Assembly (NCBI GenBank): GCA_019240215.1
Contig: JAFAYQ010000037.1
Coordinates: 1 to 53,575, forward strand
Source of the DNA: Actinomycetota bacterium
GTDB taxonomy: Bacteria; Actinomycetota; Actinomycetes; Streptosporangiales; Streptosporangiaceae
DNA length: 53,575 nt
Reading direction: 5' to 3'
Positions 43,190-51,802 of the stretch are shown one piece after another (positions within the stretch are counted from its first letter, which is position 1; each line of letters opens with the position of its first letter). Made by a program: the position numbers and the translations under genes. The notes beneath the pieces were generated by a model. The model saw only the letters and a list, made by a program, of their open reading frames with translations, made no database searches and was not told the origin of the DNA.

Positions 43190-44188
43190 GTGGACAGCGC
43201 ACCCCCCTACGCACGGATCGCCGCCGAGCTACAGGGCCAGATCGAGCGCGGCGAGCTGGCCCCCGGCCAGCGGGTGCCGTCGACCCGGGAGATCACCGCC
43301 CGCTGGGGGGTGGCGATGGCCACCGCGACCAAGGTGCTGGCCACCCTGCGGCGCGAGGGACTGGTGCGACCGGTGCCGGGCGTCGGCACCGTGGTCAGCG
43401 GCACCGTGGTCAGCGGCGGCGCGGCCCCGCCGCGCGCGCCAGCGGCCGGTGGCCGGCTGGCCGCCACTGCCACCCGGCTCCCGGCTCCCGGCACCTGCGC
43501 ACCCGGCCCGGCCCGGCCCCCGGCCGATCGCGGACCGGGCGACGCCGAGCGCATCGTGGCGGCGGCGATCACGGTAGCCGACACCGAGGGTCTGGCGGCG
43601 CTGTCGATGCGGCGGGTGGCGGCCGAGCTCGGGGCGGCCCCGATGTCGCTCTACCGGCACGTGGCCGACAAGGACGACCTGGTCCTGCAGATGATGAACA
43701 CCGTGTTCAGCCGGTTCCGGCGGCCGGAGCCGCCGGACGGCTGGCGGGCCGGGCTCGAGCTGGCGGGCCGGACGCTGTGGGCGATGTTCCGGGCCCACCC
43801 GTGGCTGGCGTCGGCCATGTCGCTGACCCGGCCGCAGGTACTGCCGGCCGCGCTGCCCTACACCGAGTGGGTGCTGACCGCCCTGCACGGGCACGGCCTC
43901 GACCCGGACACCGTGTTCGACATGTACCTGACGCTGATCAACTTCGTGCGCGGCACGGCCGTCAACCTCGAGACCGAGGCCGAGGCGGAGGCGGCCAGCG
44001 GGCTCGACAACGAGGAGTTCATGGCCAGCCAGGAGCCGCAGTTCCGGGAGCTGGTGCCGCCGGGTGCGTTCCCGATGTTCGAGCGGATGATCAGCGACCC
44101 CTACGACTTCAGCCTGGACCGGATCTTCGAGTTCGGCCTGCAGCGGCTGCTGGACGGGTTGGCCACCCTGATCACCGAACCTGGATAG
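43190..44188 (+). CDS. Double-HTH regulator: GntR-type wing fused to a TetR repressor
   Basis: 332 residues. Residues 5-70 are a GntR winged helix (YARIAAELQGQIERGELAPGQRVPSTREITARWG, then TVLATLRREGLV-like helix and GVGTVV). A Pro/Ala-rich linker (75-117) with a doubled GTVVSG just before it leads to a complete TetR HTH at 118-165 (ERIVAAAITVADTEGLAALSMRRVAAELGAAPMSLYRHV) and a TetR ligand-binding domain. Two DNA-binding heads in one chain would suit the repeated operators upstream. This architecture occurs in actinobacteria, usually beside flavin monooxygenases, as here. GTG start with GAGGAG upstream. The following PNPOx gene begins 9 bp later. Confidence 0.9.
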   Translation: MDSAPPYARIAAELQGQIERGELAPGQRVPSTREITARWGVAMATATKVLATLRREGLVRPVPGVGTVVSGTVVSGGAAPPRAPAAGGRLAATATRLPAPGTCAPGPARPPADRGPGDAERIVAAAITVADTEGLAALSMRRVAAELGAAPMSLYRHVADKDDLVLQMMNTVFSRFRRPEPPDGWRAGLELAGRTLWAMFRAHPWLASAMSLTRPQVLPAALPYTEWVLTALHGHGLDPDTVFDMYLTLINFVRGTAVNLETEAEAEAASGLDNEEFMASQEPQFRELVPPGAFPMFERMISDPYDFSLDRIFEFGLQRLLDGLATLITEPG

Positions 44189-44196
44189 TGGGCGGT

Positions 44197-44901
44197 ATGC
44201 CCGACAAACCAGTTACCCCGCGGGTGCGGGTGCGGCGCATCCCGGAGCAGGCCCACTACGAGCGCGCGGCGGTCGAGGCCGCCCTCGACCGGGGCCTGAT
44301 CGCGCACGTCGCTTTCACCGACGGTGACCAGCCGTACTGCATCCCGATGCTGTACGCGCGGGTCGGCCCGGTCGTCTACATCCACGGGTCGACCGGCAGC
44401 CGGGCCACCCGCACGCTGGCCCGCGGGGTGCCCGCCTGCCTGACCGTCACCCGGCTGGACGGGATCGTGCTGGCCCGCTCGGTGTTCGAGCACTCCGCCA
44501 ACTACGAGTCGGTGGTCGTGCTGGGCCGGTTCCGCCGGGTCGAGGACCCGGCCGAACGGCTGGCCGCGTTCGCGGCGTTCACCGAGAAGATGCTGCCGGG
44601 CCGCTGGCAGGAGGCGCGCACCCCCAGCCGCAAGGAGCTGAGCGCGACCTCGATCCTGGCCCTGCCGATCGAGGAGGCGTCGGTCAAGGCGCGGGCGGGC
44701 GGTCCCGACGACGACGATTCGCCCGACGCCGAGCTCGACGTCTGGGCCGGGCACATTCCGCTGACCGCGTCGTACGGGGCACCGGCGCCGTCGCCGGGGC
44801 TGCGGGCCGGCATCCCGGTCCCCGGCAGCGTCACCCGCCTGACCGGTGGCCAGGCGGGTGACGGGGCGGCGCCGAGCGGGGCGGCGGCGCCGATCAGGTG
44901 A
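44197..44901 (+). CDS. Pyridoxamine 5'-phosphate oxidase-fold flavoprotein (NimA-like)
   Basis: 234 residues. The split-barrel FMN-binding fold of the Pyridox_ox_2 group: RRIPEQAHYERAAVEAALDRGLIAHVAFTDGDQPYCIPMLYAR, then VYIHGSTGSRATRTLARGVPACLTVTRLDGIVLARSVFEHSANYESVVVLGRF, and a C-terminal WAGHIPL segment. Members reduce nitro compounds or bind F420/FMN; the substrate is unknown. ATG 44197, 9 bp after the regulator's stop, so it is probably in the same transcript. The Gly/Ala-rich last 25 residues are not part of the fold; the last 8 bp overlap the convergent ABC permease gene. Confidence 0.87.
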   Translation: MPDKPVTPRVRVRRIPEQAHYERAAVEAALDRGLIAHVAFTDGDQPYCIPMLYARVGPVVYIHGSTGSRATRTLARGVPACLTVTRLDGIVLARSVFEHSANYESVVVLGRFRRVEDPAERLAAFAAFTEKMLPGRWQEARTPSRKELSATSILALPIEEASVKARAGGPDDDDSPDAELDVWAGHIPLTASYGAPAPSPGLRAGIPVPGSVTRLTGGQAGDGAAPSGAAAPIR

Positions 44902-45685
44902 CGTCGCGCTGGACCGTGGTCCGGCCCGCGACCAGCGCGACCGCCACCGCCAGACCGGCGATCAGCGCGGCCGCCGCCACGAACGGCAGCGGGCCGCCGC
45001 TGCCGGACACCGTCCGGGCCGGCCCGAACGCGGCCGCCCCCAGCGGGGCCCCGGCCAGCGTGGTCGCCGCGGTGTAAGGGAGGAACGGCCGGACCGCGGT
45101 GAACAGCCCGCCGATGAGCGACTCGATCACCACCGCCCACACGAAGATCCCGATGACGGCGGCCAGCTGGGAACGGACCAGCGACCCGAGCGCGACCCCG
45201 AGCGCCCCCAGCAACGCGCCGCCCGCCACCGCGCCGGCCGCGTGCCCGGCCAGCGCCCCCGCTCCGAGCGCCAGCGGGCCGCCCCGCGCTTCCGCGAAGC
45301 CGATGCCGACGCTGACCGCCATGGTGGCGGCCACCAGGCCGAACCCGGCCCCGAAGCAGGCTACGGCGACCGCCTTGGCCGCCAGCACCCGGCCGCGGGC
45401 CGGCGTCGCCAGGTAGGTGAGGGTGGCGCTGCCGTGCCGGAACTCACCGGTCGCGGAGACCAGGCCGAGCACGGCCGCCAGCAGCATGCCGAACCCGGTC
45501 ACGGTGGTCACCGTGAGCAGGCCGGGGGCGGTGGTGATGGGCGCGACGCCGCTGCTGCCGTTGCCCGCCCGGTACGCCTCCAGCGTCGAGAACAGCGCGC
45601 TCAGCCCGGCCGCGACCGCGAGCAGGATCCAGGTGACCCGGACGGTGGACAGCTTGAGCAGTTCGGTGCGGATCAGCCTGGTCAT
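44894..45685 (-). CDS. ABC-2 type exporter permease
   Basis: 263 residues with six membrane helices. It begins MTRLIRTELLKLSTVRVTWILL, typical of small ABC-2 permeases, and has the EFRHGSATLTYLATPARGRVLAAK amphipathic segment (about 83-106) that recurs in this family. ATPase and permease overlap by 4 bp (ATGA), so they form one exporter. The cargo is unknown; the divergent two-component system suggests an antimicrobial or cell-envelope stress role. Its 3' end overlaps the PNPOx gene by 8 bp. Confidence 0.88.
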   Translation of the reverse strand: MTRLIRTELLKLSTVRVTWILLAVAAGLSALFSTLEAYRAGNGSSGVAPITTAPGLLTVTTVTGFGMLLAAVLGLVSATGEFRHGSATLTYLATPARGRVLAAKAVAVACFGAGFGLVAATMAVSVGIGFAEARGGPLALGAGALAGHAAGAVAGGALLGALGVALGSLVRSQLAAVIGIFVWAVVIESLIGGLFTAVRPFLPYTAATTLAGAPLGAAAFGPARTVSGSGGPLPFVAAAALIAGLAVAVALVAGRTTVQRDVT

Positions 45686-46401
45686 CGCAGGGCCCCCTGG
45701 TTACTGGTCAGGTTGAGGAAGATGTCTTCCAGGCTCCCGCCGCCGGCCGCGGTCAGCTCGGACAGCGGGGCCTGGGTCAGCAGGCGGCCGTGGTCGAGGA
45801 TGACCACGCTGTCCACGGTCTGGGCCACTTCGGCGAGGATGTGGCTGGAGACCAGGATCGTGCGCCCGCCGGCCGCCAGCCCCCGCAGCAGCCGCCGGAG
45901 CCAGTGCACGCCCTCGGGATCGAGCCCGTTGGCGGGCTCGTCGAGGATGAGGATCTCCGGGTCGCACAGCAACGCGGTGGCCAGGCCGAGGCGCTGGCGC
46001 ATGCCCAGGGAGTACCCGCCGACCCGGCGATCGGCGGCCGCGGTCAGATCGACCAGCTCGAGCACCTCGTCCACCCGCGACCGGGGCGCGCCGCCCGCCA
46101 GCGCCTCGATCCGCAGGTGGTTGCGGGCGGTCCGGCCCGGGTGGGCGCCGGACGACTCGAGCATGGCCCCGATCACCCGCCGGGGCTCGATCAGCTCCCG
46201 GTACGGGTAGCCGTTGATGGTGGCGATGCCTGCGCTCGGCTTGACCAGCCCGAGCAGCATCCGCAGGGTGGTGGTCTTGCCGGCCCCGTTGGCCCCGAGG
46301 AACCCGGTGACGGTGCCCTGGTCCACGGAAAAGGTCACGTGGTCCACGGCGACGACACTCCCGAAGCGTTTGGTCAGCCCTTCGATCTCGATGGTGGCCA
46401 T
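45682..46401 (-). CDS. ABC transporter ATP-binding protein
   Basis: 239 residues. Walker A GANGAGKTT, Q-loop at GAMLESSG, signature YSLGMRQRL, Walker B ILILDEPANGLDP and switch SSH are all intact. It is a DrrA/YxlF-type exporter ATPase with a short C-terminal extension. ATG 46401 gives the standard MATIEIEGLTKRFG start; an upstream ATG at 46413 adds four residues. First gene of a two-gene exporter unit, divergent from the histidine kinase across 200 bp that must hold both promoters. Confidence 0.93.
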   Translation of the reverse strand: MATIEIEGLTKRFGSVVAVDHVTFSVDQGTVTGFLGANGAGKTTTLRMLLGLVKPSAGIATINGYPYRELIEPRRVIGAMLESSGAHPGRTARNHLRIEALAGGAPRSRVDEVLELVDLTAAADRRVGGYSLGMRQRLGLATALLCDPEILILDEPANGLDPEGVHWLRRLLRGLAAGGRTILVSSHILAEVAQTVDSVVILDHGRLLTQAPLSELTAAGGGSLEDIFLNLTSNQGALR

Positions 46402-46615
46402 GAGTACGTCCATTCGTCGTCTCTGGTCAGCGGGTTCGCTGGCCACGCCGACGATGCTGCCGGGCGGTGGCCTCATCCGTCGTCGGGCCGTCATCGGCAG
46501 TTCGGCTACGCCCGCGGCGGTAGCGGGCGGCGGCCGGCTACGGCGAAAAGAGCAGTCCGATGACCGTCGCGCGGCCGACGCCCGAGCAGGCGGCCCGGCG
46601 TTACGTTGAGCTGCG

Positions 46616-47812
46616 ATGAACTACGTAGCAGGGTGGGCGGGCGGCCGCCGGGGCCGGGACTGGCGGCGGGACCTGGTGGTGCCGGCCGTGGTCCTGGTCC
46701 TCCAGGTGGCCGGGACGTTCGGTGTCCGCCAGCACCACCCGGCGGCCGGCCAGGGCGCCCTGGACTGGCTGCTGCTGGCGGCCGGGCCGCTGGCCCTCAC
46801 CGTCCGGCGGTTCCACCCGGTGGCGGTGCTGTGGACCACGCTGGCGGCCACGTTGTCGCCGTCCGGATCCCCGGCCGCCAACTTCAGCCTGGTGGTGGCG
46901 TTCTTCGCCGCCGTCCAGAGCGGTCACCGGCGGGCCGCCTGGACCGCCATCGTGGCCGGTTACGCGGGTGCGGTCTGGCTCCAGCCGCTGGCGTTCGGGC
47001 GTCCGTTCGGGTCGCTGACGTTCGCGCTGCTGCTCGGCGCCTGGCTGCTGGTGCTGGCGATCGCGGCCGAGGCCGTCCGGCTGCGCCGGGAGCGCCTGGC
47101 GGCGGCGCGGACCGCCCGTCACCTGGACGAACGGCGGCAGGCGAGCGAGGAGCGGCTGCAGATGGCCCGCGACCTGCACGACGTCATCGGGCACAACATC
47201 TCGCTGATCAGCGTGCAGGCGGCGGTCGGCCTCGACCTGATGGACTCCGATCCGGAGCAGGCCCGGGCGGCGCTGACCGCGATCCGGTCGGTGTCCCGGG
47301 AGGCGCTCGGCGAGCTGCGGTCGATGCTGGCCACGCTCCGGCAGCCGGGCGAGCAGCCGCCGACCGCGCCCACCCCGGGCCTGGCCCGGCTGCCCGAGCT
47401 GACCGGTCTCACCCGGGCGGCCGGCCTGCCGGTCCGCACCGAGGTGACCGGGCGCGCCCGTCCGCTGCCGGCCGCGGCCGACCTGGCCGCCTACCGGATC
47501 GTGCAGGAGTCGCTGACCAACGTGGCCCGGCACGCGGCCCCGGCCACCGCCACCGTCCGGCTCGGCTACCAGGCGGCCGGGATCCGGGTCGAGATCGTGG
47601 ACGACGGGTCGCCCCGGCCCGGACGGCGGCCGACGGCCGGGACGATCGCCGGGGCCGGCTCCGGCATCGCGGGCATGACCGAACGGGCGGCCGCCCTCGG
47701 CGGGCGGCTGACCGCGGGCCCGCGGGCCGGGGGCGGCTGGGCGGTGACCGCCTGGCTGCCCGCCGAGGAGCCCGGGGCGGCCGAGGAAACCGAGCTCGAG
47801 GAGCAAACGTGA
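46616..47812 (+). CDS. Two-component sensor histidine kinase (NarL-type, HisKA_3)
   Basis: 398 residues. Four to five membrane helices in the first 150 residues with very short outside loops, so it senses within the membrane or through a partner. A coiled-coil link (RLRRERLAAARTARHLDERRQASEERLQ) precedes the phospho-acceptor ARDLHDVIGHNISLISVQ (His near 187). N-box ESLTNVARHA and the G-box region GAGSGIAGMTERAAALGG complete the ATPase part. It phosphorylates the regulator encoded 4 bp overlapping downstream. The adjacent divergent ABC exporter is the likely target. Confidence 0.93.
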   Translation: MNYVAGWAGGRRGRDWRRDLVVPAVVLVLQVAGTFGVRQHHPAAGQGALDWLLLAAGPLALTVRRFHPVAVLWTTLAATLSPSGSPAANFSLVVAFFAAVQSGHRRAAWTAIVAGYAGAVWLQPLAFGRPFGSLTFALLLGAWLLVLAIAAEAVRLRRERLAAARTARHLDERRQASEERLQMARDLHDVIGHNISLISVQAAVGLDLMDSDPEQARAALTAIRSVSREALGELRSMLATLRQPGEQPPTAPTPGLARLPELTGLTRAAGLPVRTEVTGRARPLPAAADLAAYRIVQESLTNVARHAAPATATVRLGYQAAGIRVEIVDDGSPRPGRRPTAGTIAGAGSGIAGMTERAAALGGRLTAGPRAGGGWAVTAWLPAEEPGAAEETELEEQT

Positions 47813-48474
47813 TCCGGGTGCTGATCGCCGACGACCAGGCGCTGGTCCGGGCCGGCTTCCGGGCGCTGCTGGGCGCCCGGGCCGACATCGAGGTGGCGGG
47901 CGAGGCCACCGACGGGACCGAGGCGGTCGCCCAGGCCCGGGCGCTGCGGCCGGACGTGGTGCTGATGGATGTCCGGATGCCGGGCCTGGATGGCCTGTCC
48001 GCCACCCGGCAGATCACCGCCGACCCGGACCTGGCCGCCGTCCGGATCCTCATCCTCACCACCTTCGAGCTGGATGAGTACCTGTTCGACGCGCTTCGCC
48101 ACGGGGCCAGCGGGTTCCTGGTCAAGGACACCGAGCCGGCCGACCTGGTCACCGCGGTCCGGGTGGTGGCGGCGGGCGACGCGCTGATCTCCCCGGGCAT
48201 GACCCGGCGGCTGGTGGCCGAGTTCGCGGCCCGCGCCAAGGAGCCCGCGGGCGGGGTCGACCTGTCGGTCCTGACCGACCGCGAGCAGGAGGTGATGGCG
48301 CTGGTGGCCGACGGGCTGACCAACGACGAGATCGCCGGGCGGCTGTACCTGAGCCCGGCCACCGTGCGCACCCACGTGAGCCGGTCGATGATCAAGCTCG
48401 GCGCCCGCGACCGCACCCAGCTGGTGGTGTTCGCCTACGAGAGCGGCCTGGTGCGGCCGGGCTGGCTCACCTGA
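47809..48474 (+). CDS. Two-component response regulator, NarL/FixJ family
   Basis: 221 residues. Receiver domain with acidic pocket DDQ at 8-10, phospho-Asp in VLMDVRMPG (about 53), Thr in LTTF and Lys in FLVKD; then a LuxR-type HTH (LTDREQEVMALVADGLTNDEIAGRLYLSPATVRTHVSRSMIKLG, about 155-200). GTG start overlapping the kinase stop (GTGA), with GAGGAG upstream. The pair is a LiaRS/DesKR-like unit. Followed 15 bp later by the convergent esterase gene. Confidence 0.95.
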   Translation: MIRVLIADDQALVRAGFRALLGARADIEVAGEATDGTEAVAQARALRPDVVLMDVRMPGLDGLSATRQITADPDLAAVRILILTTFELDEYLFDALRHGASGFLVKDTEPADLVTAVRVVAAGDALISPGMTRRLVAEFAARAKEPAGGVDLSVLTDREQEVMALVADGLTNDEIAGRLYLSPATVRTHVSRSMIKLGARDRTQLVVFAYESGLVRPGWLT

Positions 48475-48489
48475 CGGCGGCCGCGGGGG

Positions 48490-49749
48490 TCAGCGGACGA
48501 CGGTCGGGGTGGGCACCGGCTTGCCGCCGCGGGTCTTGGCCTTGGCCGCCTTGGCCTTGGCCTCGGCCAGCGCGTGCTGGTGGGCGGCGATGGCGGTGTC
48601 GGCCTTGTGCGCGTTGAGCTCCAGCTGGGGCGTCATCCAGTGCAGCATCGGGCGTTCGGCCCCGCGCCAGGCGTTGGCGTCGTGCGAGGCCCCGGGCACC
48701 AGATCGACCGGGACGTTGGGCTGGTAGAGCGAGAGCTGCTGGGCGAAGCTCTGGGCGGCCTGGACGTCCTGGGCGTCGTTGGCGCCAGCCGCCAGGAAGA
48801 AGCGCGGGATGATCGTGCCGGGCGGCATCGCCGCGATGTACTTGTCCGGCGTGTTCCTGGCCTTGAGGGCCGCGTTGTGGCCGAACGGGAGGGTGTAGAC
48901 CGGCGGCGCTCCCGGCTTGCCGTCCTTGGGGCTGAGGTTGTCCAGCGGCGCGAAGTAGCCGCTCATGGTGCCGGCGAAGCCGTACTGGGTGGGGTACTGG
49001 AGGGCCAGGTTGGCCGCGCAGAACCCGCCCTCGGAGAGCCCGGCCACCGCCCAGGCCTTGCCGGGCGGCTGGACCCGGTAGTTGGTGGCCACGAAGTTCA
49101 GCACGTCCTGGGCGGTGAACGTCGCGTCCTTGGGGCCGCCGACCGCGTTGAGGCACTGGAGCGAGTAGTTCTGGCCGCCGTTGGTGTCCGGCATGACCAG
49201 CACCACCGGGTCGGCCGTGTGGGTGGCGATCATGTCGTCCAGCGTGGGCAGGATGTTCATCGGGTCGATCCACTGCTCCGGGCCACCCGGCGAGCCGTGC
49301 AGCAGCTCGATGGCCGGGAACCGGTAGCTGGCGTACTTGGTCATGAAGTACTGCGGCGGCAGGTAGATGTAGACCGTGCGCGAGAGCCCGCTCAGCTTGC
49401 CCTTGACCGTCGTTTCGAACAAATAACCGGTCTGGGTGGCCTCCGCCCGCGCCTGCGGGGAAAGCCCGAGCTTGGTGATTGTGTCGCCGCCTTTACCGGC
49501 CAGGTGTGGTCCCTGCGGCAGCTGCGCCACCCCCTGGTTGGTGAAGTCAGCTTCGATTGCACCCCAGGTTTGGTAGTAGTTGTAGTACCGGTTAACGGCA
49601 GCGACGCCGAAAAGCATCGCCGGGATAAACGCGAGGCAGGCGGCCAGCACCCGGAGCGCTATTTGCTTGGCCACTACCATCCACACGACGAGGCCGGCAA
49701 ATACCAGCATCAGAACCACGAAGAATGAAATCCCCTGGGGTTCAAACAT
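48490..49749 (-). CDS. Membrane-anchored alpha/beta-hydrolase esterase, paralogue of the 13.4-kb gene
   Basis: 419 residues: two membrane helices (about 8-25 and 32-52), a spacer rich in Gln/Thr, then a PF00756-type esterase. YIYLPPQYFMTKYASYRFPAIELLHGSPG parallels LVYLPPQYGDPAYRNRAFPVVELLPGYPG of the gene at 13368. The nucleophile is in GLSEGG (Ser near 253), the acid in GANDAQD, and the His in GASHDANAW. A Lys/Ala-rich C-terminal helix (EAKAKAAKAKTRGGK) has no counterpart in the paralogue. ATG 49749 with GAGGTG 5 bases upstream. Substrate unknown; an acyl group on an envelope glycolipid is the likeliest. Confidence 0.88.
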   Translation of the reverse strand: MFEPQGISFFVVLMLVFAGLVVWMVVAKQIALRVLAACLAFIPAMLFGVAAVNRYYNYYQTWGAIEADFTNQGVAQLPQGPHLAGKGGDTITKLGLSPQARAEATQTGYLFETTVKGKLSGLSRTVYIYLPPQYFMTKYASYRFPAIELLHGSPGGPEQWIDPMNILPTLDDMIATHTADPVVLVMPDTNGGQNYSLQCLNAVGGPKDATFTAQDVLNFVATNYRVQPPGKAWAVAGLSEGGFCAANLALQYPTQYGFAGTMSGYFAPLDNLSPKDGKPGAPPVYTLPFGHNAALKARNTPDKYIAAMPPGTIIPRFFLAAGANDAQDVQAAQSFAQQLSLYQPNVPVDLVPGASHDANAWRGAERPMLHWMTPQLELNAHKADTAIAAHQHALAEAKAKAAKAKTRGGKPVPTPTVVR

Positions 49750-49852
49750 CTGTTCACCTCGCGGGGGGGTAGGCCGGCAATCCACGTGACGGGATGCGGT
49801 CCACCCGCACACGCGTCAAGGCAAGCCTCGACGCCCCCGTCTGACGGCTGAG

Positions 49853-49939
49853 CGGTGGAGGTGGGATTTGAACCCACGGAGGGGTTGCCCCCTCACACGC
49901 TTTCGAGGCGTGCGCCCTCGGCCACTAGGCGACTCCACC
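49853..49939 (-). tRNA. tRNA-Ser(CGA)
   Basis: An 87-nt class II tRNA. Acceptor GGTGGAG pairs with CTCCACC. Anticodon stem CACGC/GCGTG encloses CTCGAAA, giving CGA (reads UCG). The variable arm is GC-rich; T arm GTGGGTTCAAATCCCAC. Discriminator G; no encoded CCA. Beside tadA, as often in actinobacteria. Confidence 0.96.
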
Positions 49940-50033
49940 GCGGGTGAGCTTACCCGACCGTCGCGGTCCCCGCATCCGGGCCGCCAGGTCACCCCCTGGC
50001 TCAGAGCAGAATCAGAGCTTGGCCATGGCTCGC

Positions 50034-50516
50034 TCAGCGCCTGGTGCTGAAAAAGTCGCGCAGCAGGGCCGCGCAGTCGGCCGCCAGCACGCCCCCGATG
50101 ACCTCGGGCCGGTGGGCCAGCCGCCGGTCGCGGACCACGTCCCAGAGCGAGCCGACCGCACCCGCCTTGGCGTCCTCGGCCCCGTAGACCAGCCGATCGA
50201 GCCGGGCCAGGGTCACCGCGCCCGCGCACATCGTGCACGGCTCCAGCGTCACCACCAGCGTGCAGCCGGTCAGCCGCCACTCCCCCCGGTGGCGGGCGGC
50301 CGCCCTCATCGCCAGCAACTCGGCGTGGGCGGTGGGATCACGGTCGGCCTCGCGCCGGTTGGCGGCCCGGCCGATGACCGTGCCGGCCTCGTCGAGCACG
50401 ACCGCGCCGACCGGCACATCGGCCGCGCCGGGGTCGAGGCCGGTCGCCGTCGTGGCCGCTGCGGCCAGCGCCAGCCGCATGGCGGGCGCGAACTGCGCCT
50501 CGTACCCGGTTGTCAT
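50034..50516 (-). CDS. tadA: tRNA-specific adenosine deaminase
   Basis: 160-residue zinc deaminase converting A34 to inosine in tRNA-Arg(ACG). The zinc site is HAE (about 64-66) and PCTMC (about 92-96), and the fold ends ALLRDFF. ATG 50516 is used; a later ATG (MRLALAAAA) is the usual bacterial start position and may be the real one. Its companion gene lies 47 bp upstream on the same strand. Confidence 0.94.
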   Translation of the reverse strand: MTTGYEAQFAPAMRLALAAAATTATGLDPGAADVPVGAVVLDEAGTVIGRAANRREADRDPTAHAELLAMRAAARHRGEWRLTGCTLVVTLEPCTMCAGAVTLARLDRLVYGAEDAKAGAVGSLWDVVRDRRLAHRPEVIGGVLAADCAALLRDFFSTRR

Positions 50517-50563
50517 CGGGCCACCGCCAGGCTCATCGGGCCACCGCCCCTGGGCGGGCCGCC

Positions 50564-51061
50564 TCAGGGTCCGAGCGCGACTTCGAGCGCCCGCTCGACC
50601 GGCTCACGGAACTTGAGCCGCCCGGCGATGCTGGCCACCGCCTCGTCCGGGAACAGGTCGAGGTCGCCGGCGATCGCGCACAGCTCCCACTCTTCCAGCC
50701 CGATGTCGGCGAAGATGGACAGGTCACCGGCCGGCAGCACCTGGTCCAGGTCCTCGTCGTCGTCCGGCACCGGGATGTCGAGCAGGCGCAGCGCCTGGGC
50801 GGCCAGCGGCCACTCGAGGGCGGCGGTGACGTCGGACAGGAACACCGACGCTTCCGCGCCCATCAGCCGGACCGCGATGAAGAAGTCGTCGCCGACCCCG
50901 ACGAAGCCGATCGTGTCGCCCTCGCTCGGCTGCTGCCGCAGCGCCTGGATGAGGCCGCTGAGGTCTTCGGTCAGCGCGGTGGGCAGGACGTCGGCGTCCC
51001 AGCGTTCGTCCTCCCGGTACGCGATGACCGCGAAATCAGTGGCGCTCTCGGTCATCGTCAT
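50564..51061 (-). CDS. tRNA adenosine deaminase-associated protein
   Basis: 165-residue acidic protein conserved just upstream of tadA in actinobacteria. It starts TDFAVIAYREDERWDADVLP, has DTIGFVGVGDDFFIAVRLMG and a run of acids (VPDDDEDLDQV) in the middle, and ends VERALEVALG. No catalytic motif. The name comes from gene neighbourhood, not from biochemistry. Start ATG 51061 or 51055; AGGA is 10 bases before the former. Confidence 0.88.
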   Translation of the reverse strand: MTMTESATDFAVIAYREDERWDADVLPTALTEDLSGLIQALRQQPSEGDTIGFVGVGDDFFIAVRLMGAEASVFLSDVTAALEWPLAAQALRLLDIPVPDDDEDLDQVLPAGDLSIFADIGLEEWELCAIAGDLDLFPDEAVASIAGRLKFREPVERALEVALGP

Positions 51062-51615
51062 TCCGCAAACATCCTGTGCACGGTGGGAATGCTGCCAGAT
51101 GGCGGGGCCCCAGGCGGCCAAACTGCCATTTCCGCATAATCGCAGCTTCGGGCCGGGGTGGGCGGCGCGCAAGCCCCCGCCGGAGGCGGGCCGGCCCCGG
51201 CCCGAGGCGGCCCGGCCCCGGCCCCCGGGTGGCCGCCGGGATGGCGGCGCGCAGGTCGCCCCGGCTGGACCGAGGCCGGCCACGGCTGGGACCGGCCCCG
51301 CCGGTTACGGATAGCGCTCCGAACGGTCACATTTGTCAACCGGGCCGCTACTTGCCGCGGCGCCCGCAGCCCGTCCGGAGCGGGCCGCGACGACCCGCGC
51401 GGATCCCGGCCGGCCGCCACGCCGGCGCGGCCCGAATACCGCCCAAACCGGATCCCGGCTGGCAAACTACGACTTCCCTGGTTGCCGGGACCCTCCTGCC
51501 GCTGCGCCCCAGACGGCCAGTAGAGTTACTTTCGGTAATCATTGGTAAGCGGAGTACCGTGGGTTAAGCTGTGGTGCCGGCAAAAGTGGACTGGGAACGG
51601 GTCCAGGGAGGCGCG
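51062..51615. other. Long intergenic region
   Basis: About 550 bp. The part 51180-51300 is extremely GC-rich with imperfect CGGCCCCGG/CCCGAGGC repeats; all six frames are open there only because stop codons are rare at this composition. From 51500 on it turns AT-richer (TTACTTTCGGTAATCATTGGTAAG), which should hold the promoter of the small membrane-protein gene. I see no credible gene. Confidence 0.6.
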
Positions 51616-51771
51616 TTGAGTCTCAAGCAGATTATCGGCTATGCCATAGTCGCCTTGTTGCTGTTTTTCGTGATCAAAGATCCCACGGGTGCCGCGCACA
51701 CCGTTAACGATATCGGCGACTTCCTCTCGTCCGTGGCGCGCGGTTTCTCCGCTTTCATAGGTTCTCTGTGA
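51616..51771 (+). CDS. 51-residue membrane protein
   Basis: Small protein with one membrane helix (LKQIIGYAIVALLLFFVI, about 3-20), then KDPTGAAHTVNDIGDFLSSVARGFSAFIGSL, an amphipathic helix. The TTG at 51616 follows GGGAGG by 4-5 bases and gives the LSLKQIIGY start; a GTG at 51571 would add 15 polar residues and is less likely. It ends 31 bp before the PH-domain gene and is probably co-transcribed. Function unknown; short proteins of this layout precede PH-domain genes in other actinobacteria, to my recollection. Confidence 0.72.
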   Translation: MSLKQIIGYAIVALLLFFVIKDPTGAAHTVNDIGDFLSSVARGFSAFIGSL

Positions 51772-51802
51772 GCGGCCGTAGAGCTAACGTTCAGGCGACG
51801 TT

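Noticed and set aside
51076..51567. Overlapping frames of 60-160 codons in the region before the small membrane protein
   Set aside because: All frames are open because of GC repeats; none has a ribosome-binding site or a recognisable motif.
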